DNA of 9,558 nucleotides from assembly GCA_004376975.1 (NCBI GenBank), contig SOJA01000204.1, positions 1 to 9,558 on the forward strand. Direction: 5' to 3'. Position numbers and translations under genes: made by a program. Source of the DNA: Candidatus Bathyarchaeota archaeon (GTDB taxonomy: Archaea; Thermoproteota; Bathyarchaeia; Bathyarchaeales; UBA233). The notes under the pieces were generated by a model, which made no database searches, was not told where the DNA came from, and was given only the letters and a program-made list of their open reading frames with translations. Of this stretch, positions 1 through 6,656 are shown piece after piece. The first letter of the stretch is position 1. Every line of letters begins with the position of its first letter.

Positions 1-1452
1 GCAAACTACCTGATGACAGTATATAATGAATCTGGTCAGATGCCAGGCTGGATGAAATGGAACATAACATATGCCAACTATGTGACACCTTATCTGATAA
101 ATGTCACAACTTCGCAACAAGACATCAGCGGTCACATCTATACCTCGTCGATACTTGTAAATGTTCTTACCAGAGAAATGTCCGATCCATATAGTCCGCC
201 AGACTATTATTATTTCGGATGGATCGAAACTAACATCACAATAGGCTCTACAATAAGATTACTTGATACCACTGGCGTTGTCAAAGGTGAGGAAATAGTA
301 GAAGCTGCTGGAACACACATGGATTGCTGGATAGTCAAGGCGACAGTCTCTCTAGGATCCTATGTATTCAATTACACAATGTGGTACGACAAGGCTACAG
401 GGCTTTGGATAGGGATGAAAATGACTTCTTCCATCACCCCAGACCAATATGTTGTACTATTACTCGTTGATACGAACATTCCTGTAGGCGGAGCCTTTCA
501 AATCGAAACCGACAAACCTATGTACACGCGACTGGAAGTTGTAACCGCAACTGCAACCCTGATCATAGGTGACATACCAGTTGAAAGCGCAACAGTGACC
601 ATCCAAGTGGACTATCCAAATGGTACAGTATACTTTGTTTGGACAACAACGACAAATACAGATGGCACGGCAACAATCACCTTCTTTATAGATGAAAACG
701 CGCCCTATGGTACATACGTGGTTTCAGCAACAGCCTATAAACCAGGTATTGACCCAAGAACAGCTACAACAACGTTCATTGTAGGCCATCTTGAACCTCA
801 TATTGAAATGTGGTTTGAGGGACCTGACGTCGCGTTAATAGGATTCAATACTACGATAGTTCTCCACGTTCAGAACGTAGGAAACGCAACAGCCTACAAC
901 GTAGCTGCAACACTAAGCATTCCAAGCAGCCTAGTAGTAATCTCAGCTAACACAACGTTTACAGGCATCATGGATCCGGGACACGAAGTCACATTAGTTG
1001 CCTTAGTCATAGCAGCTACACCTAGCAGACATGCTTTCAATGCTTCCACCAGCTATACTAAAGTTGACGGAACTCCGATGGATACAGTTTACGAGGAAAA
1101 GACGCTGGTATATGCATATCACGAAGATTATGCAGTAGACTTTGTTGAGATGACAGTAACTGCCACAAACGAACAAATAACAGTAGAGTTAGCAATAACC
1201 AATTATGGGGATTCACCTGTAGAAATCACACTGATAGCTTCTGCTCAGCATATATCGTCCAAACTCATACTTCCATCAACTTATCAAACCATAACCCTCA
1301 ACCCTGGGGAAACTGCTACAATATCACTTGTCATAGCTATGCCATCAGCAGCCCCTTCCGGGGACTACATTATACAAGGCATCCTAGCCACTGGACTTCC
1401 AAGCCAAGATGGCTTCACATTGACACGTGGAGAAGAAACTGTAACCGTGTGA
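1..1452 (+). CDS. Secreted/cell-surface beta-domain protein with CARDB-like domains (5' partial)
   Basis: The frame is open from the first base, so the ATG at 13 is probably internal and the true start and signal peptide lie outside the window. Numbering the 483 visible residues from base 1, the first ~160 form a domain ending in a Y-x-K-A-T-G-L-W turn (YDKATGLW, near 129-136), resembling domains common in archaeal exported proteins. Residues ~166-262 form a macroglobulin (MG2)-like or Big-like domain starting TDKPMYTR and including YPNGTVYFVW. Residues ~266-374 look like a CARDB/DUF11-type domain (VLHVQNVGNATAYNV), and ~377-483 like a second one (ELAITNYGDSPVEI, LNPGETATI). Many N-x-S/T sequons fit an exported, N-glycosylated protein. 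There is no C-terminal membrane segment or recognisable sorting motif, so it may be released or held by partners. The MG2-like domain recurs in the next gene. The exact function is unknown. Confidence 0.85.
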   Translation, partial: ANYLMTVYNESGQMPGWMKWNITYANYVTPYLINVTTSQQDISGHIYTSSILVNVLTREMSDPYSPPDYYYFGWIETNITIGSTIRLLDTTGVVKGEEIVEAAGTHMDCWIVKATVSLGSYVFNYTMWYDKATGLWIGMKMTSSITPDQYVVLLLVDTNIPVGGAFQIETDKPMYTRLEVVTATATLIIGDIPVESATVTIQVDYPNGTVYFVWTTTTNTDGTATITFFIDENAPYGTYVVSATAYKPGIDPRTATTTFIVGHLEPHIEMWFEGPDVALIGFNTTIVLHVQNVGNATAYNVAATLSIPSSLVVISANTTFTGIMDPGHEVTLVALVIAATPSRHAFNASTSYTKVDGTPMDTVYEEKTLVYAYHEDYAVDFVEMTVTATNEQITVELAITNYGDSPVEITLIASAQHISSKLILPSTYQTITLNPGETATISLVIAMPSAAPSGDYIIQGILATGLPSQDGFTLTRGEETVTV

Positions 1453-1480
1453 AAGGAGAGAGCAAACAGGTGAAGGACAC

Positions 1481-1520
1481 ACAGGTCTTGCCTGTACTTC
1501 CCTTTTTTTATTTGCATTTT
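1481..1520 (+). terminator. Hairpin plus T-run terminator between the two surface-protein genes
   Basis: ACAGG at 1481-1485 pairs with CCTGT at 1491-1495 across a TCTTG loop. GAAG at 1472-1475 can pair with CTTC at 1497-1500 as an outer stem. Seven Ts at 1503-1509 and a further T-rich stretch to 1520 follow. It lies about 30 bases after the upstream stop codon, which fits transcription ending there. Archaeal termination depends mainly on the T-run, so the hairpin may be only supportive. Confidence 0.6.
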
Positions 1521-1586
1521 CTTAGAGGTGTGCATAATTGAATCTGGATAACGATCAGGTCAAAAATGATGGGTTGATGGAGATAT
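1521..1586 (+). promoter_or_regulatory. Probable promoter and ribosome-binding region of the 734-aa surface protein gene
   Basis: This 66-base stretch follows the terminator. A weak AT-rich element (TGCATAATTG, 1531-1540) lies about 50 bases before the ATG and is a possible TATA box. GGAG at 1579-1582 is four bases from the ATG at 1587 and is the likely Shine-Dalgarno site. The promoter call is weak; the RBS call is better supported. Confidence 0.4.
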
Positions 1587-3791
1587 ATGCGTGAAAAACT
1601 AGATGCGAGCTTGTTAATTCTCTTAGTACTTCTTTCTTTCTCTTCGGCTACTCAAGAGGTTTTCGCTGTAACATCACCTCTACATCAAAACGAGGGAAAC
1701 TTGGAAAGCAAATGTGCATCCAAGCTGAAATGCATAATGCAAACAAACATGGAAACGTCCTCCCTTTCCCTGCTTTTATCAACCGATAAAGACGCATATT
1801 ATCGACAAGAAACTGTTTTTGCAACGTCAACATTCTTGTATGAACAGACACCAATTCAAAACGCGTTAGTCACGTTAGAAGTTACGTTCCCCAACGGTAC
1901 ATCATGGTTTGTATGGACCAATAACACGGATGAGACTGGCTTTGCGACATTCAGGTTTCTTCTTCCTATAGCGAATCCATCAGGACAGTACGCAATCTAT
2001 GCAACAACCTATAAAGAAGGATTAGAAAATGTGTCAGCAACAACAAAATTCACCATCTTGAATCTTCCACCAGAAATTCATTCCGTCAAGATTATTCCGG
2101 AAGTAGTGGAACAGCCTACAACAGTTAGCATAAAAGCTAATGTAACAGACTTCGAAGAAGGAACAGATATTCACGTAAAATGTGCAGTCTCTATTCCAAA
2201 TGGGACAGTTCAGCGATTCGATATGATTTTTGACGGTGCATTTTTCTCTCTCAACTATCAAATACAGCAAAGAGATCCTGTGGGAACCTACAAAGTGACT
2301 GTGGAAGCTAGTGATTCGGAAGGCGCCTTCGCCCAGCCTTACGTGTCAAGCTTCGAAAATGCAAAAGCCGTGCATGACGTTGCTGTGTTAGGTATCTCAT
2401 TATCATCAAATATGGTGTTCCAAGGAGAACCAGTCACGATAAACGTGACTGTGGCTAACGAAGGAATGGTTATTGAAACCTTCAGTGTGGTTGTCTATGT
2501 GAACACTACAGCGATTGAGGCGAAAGAAGTAACCTTGACCATTGGAGCTTCTACTACGAGAGCTTTCCTTTGGAATACAACTGGTTTTCTTGGCAATTAC
2601 ATGGTAGTAGCCTGTGTTTCTTCGTTGCCAGGTGAAATTGACCTATCTGACAACACCTATGTAGATGGAATAGTGCAAGTAATTCCATGTGCTGCGCCGA
2701 TTGTAATAATAGATCAGGCTTTAGTTAGTGATTATAGGGTCGACGTTGGCAGTTTGCAGCAGGTCAGTTTTCATGCCAGGCGGTCAAACTGGTCGGAAAT
2801 TGTCGGCGGCACAATTTATGTTAATGAAACAGGCTATGTTACAAACCAAACTGGATGGATAACCTTTGAGCATGCATCTGACATTGTTGGGAAGACAACA
2901 TGGGTAGTAACTGGAGTCTTGTGCAATGGTATAACTGAGTTTGAATCAAATGGCGTATCTTGCATTTGGGATAGAATAGAGATCTTTGATGGAGGAGTGT
3001 CACATCCAATGACTAATCTTACGCAAACGGAAACAATCTGGTTTAAAGCTCAGTATGAATTTGACAGCATGATCTTTGATGAAAGTGAAGGCCTGCTTTT
3101 CGTTAATGGCTCTGGAATGGTTTGGTCTGAAATGAATAATAGATGGGAAAAGGCTTTCAACTTCGCGACTGTTGGAAACAGAATGTTCATGATTTCAGAC
3201 ATTTTAGACCACGCATATGATCTGACAGTGATAAACAATGTTGTTGAACCGTTATCAATATCATGGGTTGAAATGGTATTTTTTGTTCAGCCGCCCGCTC
3301 TAGGATGCCCAATACTGATAAATGCAACCGAAATGGTAAACGCCTTGATAATCATCGAAAACATATCGATGGCTTGCATGCTCCAAATCTTGCCTACAAC
3401 AATGCCTGGCCCTCCTCCAGAGGGATTTAAAAGCTGTGGAAAACCTTTTGAGATTAACACAACAGGAAATCCAACAGGGATCTTTAAGATTCGTATCTAC
3501 TATTCAGAAGAAGAACTAACGAATCTTGGCATAGAAGAGGACACACTGAAAATCTATGTTTGGAAGGGCGATGAGTGGGTACAACTTGCCAAGAGCAATG
3601 TCAATAGCACAGAAAACTATGTTGAAGTGGTTGTTAATCACTTCAGCATTTTCAATCTGATGGGGGTTCCCTCTCCAAGGCTGGAGCCAAGACTGTTATG
3701 GCTGATCTTGATTATTGTAGTAGTGTCTGTATTCGCAATTTCTATAGTGTTGTTTCTAAGAAAAAAGAGAGCAAACTTGCAATCACTCTAG
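1587..3791 (+). CDS. Membrane-anchored cell-surface protein: MG2-like, CARDB and C-terminal UPA-like domains
   Basis: This is a complete 734-residue exported protein. Residues 1-27 form a signal peptide (charged MREK, hydrophobic ILLVLLSF, cleavage likely after VFA). Residues ~62-158 are an MG2/Big-like domain (STDKDAYYRQ, FPNGTSWFVW) matching the upstream protein. Residues ~162-255 look like another beta-sandwich. Residues ~262-365 are a CARDB domain (HDVAVLGISLSS, VTINVTVANEG, LSDNTYVDG). Residues ~373-461 and ~462-560 look like two diverged copies of one module, with a W-D-R junction. Residues ~620-692 (IRIYYSEEELTNLGIEED, LKIYVWKGDEW, VNHFSIFNLMG) form a module frequent near the C-terminus of archaeal surface proteins and similar to UPA-type domains. 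A membrane helix at ~703-724 is followed by basic RKKR, giving an outside-facing body. About ten cysteines may form disulfides. Adhesion or an envelope-structural role is plausible; the ligand is unknown. Confidence 0.88.
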   Translation: MREKLDASLLILLVLLSFSSATQEVFAVTSPLHQNEGNLESKCASKLKCIMQTNMETSSLSLLLSTDKDAYYRQETVFATSTFLYEQTPIQNALVTLEVTFPNGTSWFVWTNNTDETGFATFRFLLPIANPSGQYAIYATTYKEGLENVSATTKFTILNLPPEIHSVKIIPEVVEQPTTVSIKANVTDFEEGTDIHVKCAVSIPNGTVQRFDMIFDGAFFSLNYQIQQRDPVGTYKVTVEASDSEGAFAQPYVSSFENAKAVHDVAVLGISLSSNMVFQGEPVTINVTVANEGMVIETFSVVVYVNTTAIEAKEVTLTIGASTTRAFLWNTTGFLGNYMVVACVSSLPGEIDLSDNTYVDGIVQVIPCAAPIVIIDQALVSDYRVDVGSLQQVSFHARRSNWSEIVGGTIYVNETGYVTNQTGWITFEHASDIVGKTTWVVTGVLCNGITEFESNGVSCIWDRIEIFDGGVSHPMTNLTQTETIWFKAQYEFDSMIFDESEGLLFVNGSGMVWSEMNNRWEKAFNFATVGNRMFMISDILDHAYDLTVINNVVEPLSISWVEMVFFVQPPALGCPILINATEMVNALIIIENISMACMLQILPTTMPGPPPEGFKSCGKPFEINTTGNPTGIFKIRIYYSEEELTNLGIEEDTLKIYVWKGDEWVQLAKSNVNSTENYVEVVVNHFSIFNLMGVPSPRLEPRLLWLILIIVVVSVFAISIVLFLRKKRANLQSL

Positions 3792-3891
3792 GTGTGAATG
3801 TTGGCGCCATTAAGTTCAGAATGGCTAAATAATCCAAGGACGTTAAGCAAATTATCCGTGTGCCATTGAATCTACGGAGTGCTCTATTACG

Positions 3892-3912
3892 CGTTTTTCA
3901 TTTAGGCTTTCT
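3892..3912 (+). terminator. Possible T-rich terminator after the 734-aa surface protein gene
   Basis: The T-rich stretch GTTTTTCATTTAGGCTTT lies about 100 bases after the TAG stop and is the first marked T-run on the + strand past this gene. No clear hairpin directly precedes it. The call is weak. Confidence 0.25.
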
Positions 3913-4175
3913 GACATGTGAAGATAACTGAATTGAAGACTGTGGAATTTGACAATGTCGCTTCCTAGGGAATGCTGCAGAAACAGCCAAAAAGCAGCAA
4001 AGCTTGGCTATTCTGGTAATGCTCTGAACACAGAAGTAAAAGCAAAGAATGTTAGAGGTGTTCACAATACTGAATTCCCTAAATCAAAACATAGGCCTAG
4101 GATGCAAAACGTGCATTCTTGTCTTGAAGCATGGTCCAACTTAGCCGTTTTGGGTTCTAGCCTGACTTAACTCTC

Positions 4176-4191
4176 CCTACAAGAATGTAGG
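4176..4191. repeat. Perfect 6-bp inverted repeat (small hairpin)
   Basis: CCTACA at 4176-4181 and TGTAGG at 4186-4191 flank an AGAA loop. The 9-mer AAGAATGTA within it (4181-4189) is repeated at 4220-4228. No T-run follows on either strand, so it is not a clear terminator. It may be a transcript 3'-end structure or chance. Confidence 0.35.
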
Positions 4192-4235
4192 AACTGCAAA
4201 TATCGTGTGATTGGCTCTTAAGAATGTAACTGGCA

Positions 4236-4264
4236 GGAAAAGCAGAAAAGAACATTAAAAAATC
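4236..4264 (-). terminator. T-rich terminator downstream of the eL41 gene
   Basis: On the - strand, starting about 15 bases after the eL41 stop codon, there is a run of six Ts (4262-4257) followed by TTCTTTTCTGCTTTT. Clustered T-runs of this kind are the usual archaeal termination signal. It would end the ecfA-ecfA-ecfT-hxlB-eL41 transcript. Confidence 0.5.
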
Positions 4265-4279
4265 TGTTGACTGATGAGC

Positions 4280-4357
4280 CTACTTGTATCTTGCGCGTCT
4301 TCTTTTTCTTTGTCTTTTCTTTTTGCGCATCTTCTTTTTTTTCCACTTCGCGCGAAT
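4280..4357 (-). CDS. rpl41e: Ribosomal protein eL41, 25 residues, apparent ATT start
   Basis: This is a 25-codon gene. The peptide begins (I/M)RAKWKKKKMRKKKRQ and ends RARYK, with 18 of 25 residues Lys or Arg. It aligns end to end without gaps with the known 25-residue eL41 family, whose eukaryotic members begin MRAKW and have Met at position 10, as here. eL41 is a single basic helix of the translating ribosome lying near the subunit interface. The frame has a TAA two codons before the ATT at 4357-4355, so no upstream start exists. The only internal ATG (4330) would drop the conserved RAKW and leave 16 residues. I therefore place the start at ATT, an unusual initiator; a sequence error at that base is the main alternative. 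A GGGG-containing stretch about ten bases upstream is a weak RBS. The gene begins 26 bases after hxlB ends, so it is probably co-transcribed. The family call is strong; the start is less sure. Confidence 0.82.
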   Translation of the reverse strand: MRAKWKKKKMRKKKRQRKRRRARYK

Positions 4358-4383
4358 GTCTTACACGCCCCAAATTGTTATTT

Positions 4384-4983
4384 CTACTCTATTGATGCAT
4401 GTCTACGCTTTAAATCCTCCCCAGTCCGGCCTAATCGATGCATCAACTCCACAATCAAACCATCTAAAAAGACCATGCAATTATTCTCAAAAATGCTTCC
4501 GAGAGGAGTTAGCGGTTCACGTTCACCAACAAGTTGCCTAGCTAGATAATCTTCCTCTCTAGGCCAGCCCATCTTCGTTCTGCCCTTAACCATTACTACA
4601 TGATCAGCTGTCTGACCCAGAGGAGACTCTGGAAACGAGGTTACAGCAATTACTGTTGTGCCAATTTCTTTGGCGGCGTTGCTTGCTGTCAGAACCATCT
4701 TTGTGGCTCCTGTACCTGAAATAGCTATCAGCAAGTCTTCTTCTTCCGCGGCGGGCGTTATAGTTTCACCTAGAAAGTAGACGTCAAAGCCTAGATTCAT
4801 TAAGCGTAAGGCGAAGGCTCTGCCGACAAATCCGCTTCTTCCCATGCCTACAATGAAAATTTTTTTGTCCTTAGCTCTAAGCAGAAGCTCGATGAGTCGT
4901 TCAACTTCTTTTACGTCAAGTTCTTCGATGGAACGTTTTATCCCAGAGACAATTTCATTTGCTGCAGCCTTCAGCCATTCCAA
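4384..4983 (-). CDS. hxlB: 6-phospho-3-hexuloisomerase (SIS domain)
   Basis: This 199-residue SIS-domain enzyme interconverts 3-hexulose 6-phosphate and fructose 6-phosphate. In archaea this reaction is usually part of the reversed ribulose monophosphate route that makes ribulose 5-phosphate when the oxidative pentose phosphate pathway is absent. Seen in the sequence: the phosphosugar-binding SIS core with GMGRSG (46-51), LGETITP (71-77) and ISGTG (88-92), and the family-typical C-terminus with PLGSIFE (160-166), FLDGLIVELM and a final KRRH (192-195). Glu166 and His195 match positions conserved in the family. The length fits the archaeal enzyme (about 180-200). The start is TTG at 4983: an in-frame TGA at 4992-4990 blocks any earlier one, the nearby ATG is out of frame, and GGAG lies 11 bases upstream. 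The partner hexulose-6-phosphate synthase is not in the window. The gene follows ecfT by 36 bases and precedes eL41. Confidence 0.93.
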   Translation of the reverse strand: MEWLKAAANEIVSGIKRSIEELDVKEVERLIELLLRAKDKKIFIVGMGRSGFVGRAFALRLMNLGFDVYFLGETITPAAEEEDLLIAISGTGATKMVLTASNAAKEIGTTVIAVTSFPESPLGQTADHVVMVKGRTKMGWPREEDYLARQLVGEREPLTPLGSIFENNCMVFLDGLIVELMHRLGRTGEDLKRRHASIE

Positions 4984-4994
4984 CTTTTTTCAAG

Positions 4995-5030
4995 CTCCGG
5001 AAAACTCTTACACAAACGCCTATATTAAAA
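4995..5030 (-). promoter_or_regulatory. Candidate internal promoter and RBS for hxlB
   Basis: TTTTAATATA (5030-5021 on the - strand) overlaps the last codons of ecfT and lies about 40 bases before the hxlB TTG, a fitting place for an archaeal TATA box. GGAG (4998-4995) is the likely RBS. This could let hxlB and eL41 be transcribed apart from the transporter genes. It is suggestive only. Confidence 0.35.
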
Positions 5031-5835
5031 ACCTTGCGGTATAAAAAAATCCTCCTAAAAGGTCATTTAAAGATGGGATTGTTAGGAATACGCGGACATA
5101 GATTGCGGTTAACAAGACTAGACCTGTTACCGCTATCAAAACGAGATCGCCTTTATGCAACTTAAGCGTGTAAAGGTTTGTGCGGTTTTTGGTTGCGCCC
5201 CACGCACGGGACTCCATGGTTTCAGCCAATTCAAGGCTTCTGCGAATTGCACTCACAATCAAAGGTATGAGAATAGGAATGTAATTCCTAATCCTTTTCA
5301 GAAAGTTTCCACGTTCCAGCTCCAATCCCCTTGCTTTCTGGGCATCCATAATTGTTTGGGCTTCTTCAGCTAGAACAGGGACGAAGCGTACAGCTGTTGT
5401 GAAGGCAAAACAGAACTCGAAAGGCACTCGTGTTTGTTCAAGAGCTAAGCCTAAGTGGTCTGGTGATGTGGTGAGGAAGAAAACTGAGAAGGACTCGATG
5501 AGAACTATGAAGCGTAAAGTCATGGCTATTGCATATTCTAAGTTAGAGGCTGTAACTATGTAGCCGGCGTTGATGAATGAAAATATGAAGTTGGTTAAGA
5601 AGATTATTGTGGCTAAGAGTGCTGCTCCCCGCATGGAACGGATCCATTCGCGTTCAACACGAGCTAGGATGACGAATGGAACTTGTATTAAAAAGAGTAT
5701 TGCTAGGGGTAGTAGTTTCCAGTAGACTATTGCTACTGCAAAAATTGCGCATACATAGACAAATTTTATTCTTGGATCTAGATTATGAATGGGGGAGTAG
5801 ACCCTTCGAAATTTGAGTCCATCAAAGACGCTCAT
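5020..5835 (-). CDS. ecfT: ECF transporter transmembrane coupling protein EcfT
   Basis: This 271-residue protein is the membrane scaffold of an energy-coupling factor importer. It links two ATPases to a substrate-binding S protein. Hydrophobic segments are visible at ~25-58, ~70-95, ~103-122, ~183-197 and ~230-250. The long cytoplasmic part carries the paired coupling motifs DAQKARG (164-170) and MESRAWG (207-213), which in EcfT proteins dock into the ATPases. The early HxLDPRxK signature (HNLDPRIK, 17-24) is also typical of the family. Its ATG overlaps the stop of the upstream ATPase gene by four bases (ATGA), implying translational coupling. The length is normal for the family. No S component lies next to it, so the substrate (vitamin, cobalt, nickel or other) cannot be told from this window. 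Confidence 0.93.
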   Translation of the reverse strand: MSVFDGLKFRRVYSPIHNLDPRIKFVYVCAIFAVAIVYWKLLPLAILFLIQVPFVILARVEREWIRSMRGAALLATIIFLTNFIFSFINAGYIVTASNLEYAIAMTLRFIVLIESFSVFFLTTSPDHLGLALEQTRVPFEFCFAFTTAVRFVPVLAEEAQTIMDAQKARGLELERGNFLKRIRNYIPILIPLIVSAIRRSLELAETMESRAWGATKNRTNLYTLKLHKGDLVLIAVTGLVLLTAIYVRVFLTIPSLNDLLGGFFYTARFLI

Positions 5836-6656
5836 TTTGCTCTTTTCTCCAAAACGTTGAGCAATTTTTTTTGTGCTTCGTAGACGTCAATAACTTCCTC
5901 TGATAGGTTGAGATCGGAGAGTTGAAGGAATATTTGAGTTATTTGCGGTGGTACAATTGATGTGTATGTTAGGATTTCAGGGTTTGTAAGCACCTCTAGT
6001 GCCTCACCATCAGCCGTTATTTTTCCTTGCCGCATTAACAAAACTCTTGGTTTGCATTCAGCCACGAACTCTACGTCGTGTGTGACAATGATTATGGTTT
6101 TTCTTTGAGCTTTCATTTGAAGGATGAACTGGAGAAGTTTCTCTTTTTGTTGGTAGTCTTGTCCTATGGTTGGTTCGTCCAGTATCAGTATTTTCGGGTT
6201 CCACGCCAAAACTGAAGCTAGGGCTACACGCTTCCTTTCTCCACCACTTAGCATGAAAGGTGAGGTTTTTCTGTATCGTGTTAGATCAAGAAGGTTTAGA
6301 GCCCATGTTACGCGTTTTCTTATTGTTTTTTCTTTGAACCCGAAATTTTTTAGGGCAAACGCTATTTCTTCCTCAACTGTTTCGCTGAAAAGCTGATTAT
6401 CCGGGTTTTGGAAGACGAATCCCACTTTTCTAGCAAGGGCTGCGACACTGACTTTTGTTGTGTTCACTCCGTCAACAAATACGTTTCCTTTGGTCGGCTT
6501 GAGCAATCCGTTAAAATGTTTAACCAGAGTTGTTTTTCCTGCACCATTTTCACCCATTAATGCTAGGAACTCGCCGTTTTTTATTGTTAAAGATGTGCCT
6601 TTTAGTGCTTCTACTCCGTTTGGATATGTGAAATAAACATCCTTAACTTCGATCAT
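5832..6656 (-). CDS. ecfA: ECF transporter ATP-binding protein (second ATPase)
   Basis: This 274-residue ABC ATPase powers the EcfT-based importer on the cytoplasmic face. Seen in the sequence: Walker A GENGAGKTT (35-43), Q-loop Gln83 in FQNPDNQLF (typical of ECF/CbiO ATPases), signature LSGGE (136-140), Walker B ILILDEP (156-162) with catalytic Glu161, and switch His193. The D-loop region reads TIGQD rather than SALD, which I recall as common in archaeal ECF ATPases. The C-terminal ~50 residues form the helical extension through which EcfA subunits dimerise. The start overlaps the previous ATPase gene by 14 bases and the end overlaps ecfT by four, so the three are one translational unit. It pairs with the ATPase at 6643-7503 as a heterodimer. 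I do not assign EcfA1 or EcfA2 identity. Confidence 0.93.
   Translation of the reverse strand: MIEVKDVYFTYPNGVEALKGTSLTIKNGEFLALMGENGAGKTTLVKHFNGLLKPTKGNVFVDGVNTTKVSVAALARKVGFVFQNPDNQLFSETVEEEIAFALKNFGFKEKTIRKRVTWALNLLDLTRYRKTSPFMLSGGERKRVALASVLAWNPKILILDEPTIGQDYQQKEKLLQFILQMKAQRKTIIIVTHDVEFVAECKPRVLLMRQGKITADGEALEVLTNPEILTYTSIVPPQITQIFLQLSDLNLSEEVIDVYEAQKKLLNVLEKRAK

Larger units (their letters stand above)
3792..4235. other. Convergent intergenic region without a recognisable gene
   Basis: This stretch of about 440 bases lies between the end of the + strand surface-protein gene and the end of the - strand operon. The only ORF of note is 3949-4170 on the + strand, which needs a TTG start or an internal ATG at 3955. 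Its protein (73 residues) resembles nothing I recognise and has no clear RBS, so I do not call it a gene. Small inverted repeats are present: GCCATT/AATGGC at 3806-3825, AGCCAA/TTGGCT at 3985-4009, and a perfect hairpin at 4176-4191. I see no tRNA fold and no transposase motif. Confidence 0.6.

Noticed and set aside
1648..3238. Short - strand ORFs inside the 734-residue surface protein gene
   Set aside because: They are antisense to a clearly coding frame, have no RBS and no recognisable protein features.
3949..4170. A 73-codon + strand ORF in the convergent gap, considered as a transposase remnant
   Set aside because: No DDE, HUH or other transposase motif, no flanking terminal repeats, no RBS, and no match I can name in any frame. 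Kept only as a note on the intergenic region.
4140..4170. GGGTTCTAGCCTGACTT as a tRNA T-arm
   Set aside because: The flanking bases do not form the T stem, and no acceptor, D or anticodon arms can be drawn around it.
4270..4290. A CTGATGA sequence resembling a C box of a C/D guide RNA
   Set aside because: The first base is C rather than the required purine, no D and D' boxes are properly spaced, and the bases lie at the 3' end of the eL41 gene.
4274..4549. Two overlapping + strand ORFs of 85-91 codons over the eL41 and hxlB 3' end
   Set aside because: They are antisense to two well-supported genes, have S/F-rich low-complexity translations that mirror the Lys/Arg codons of eL41, and resemble no family.
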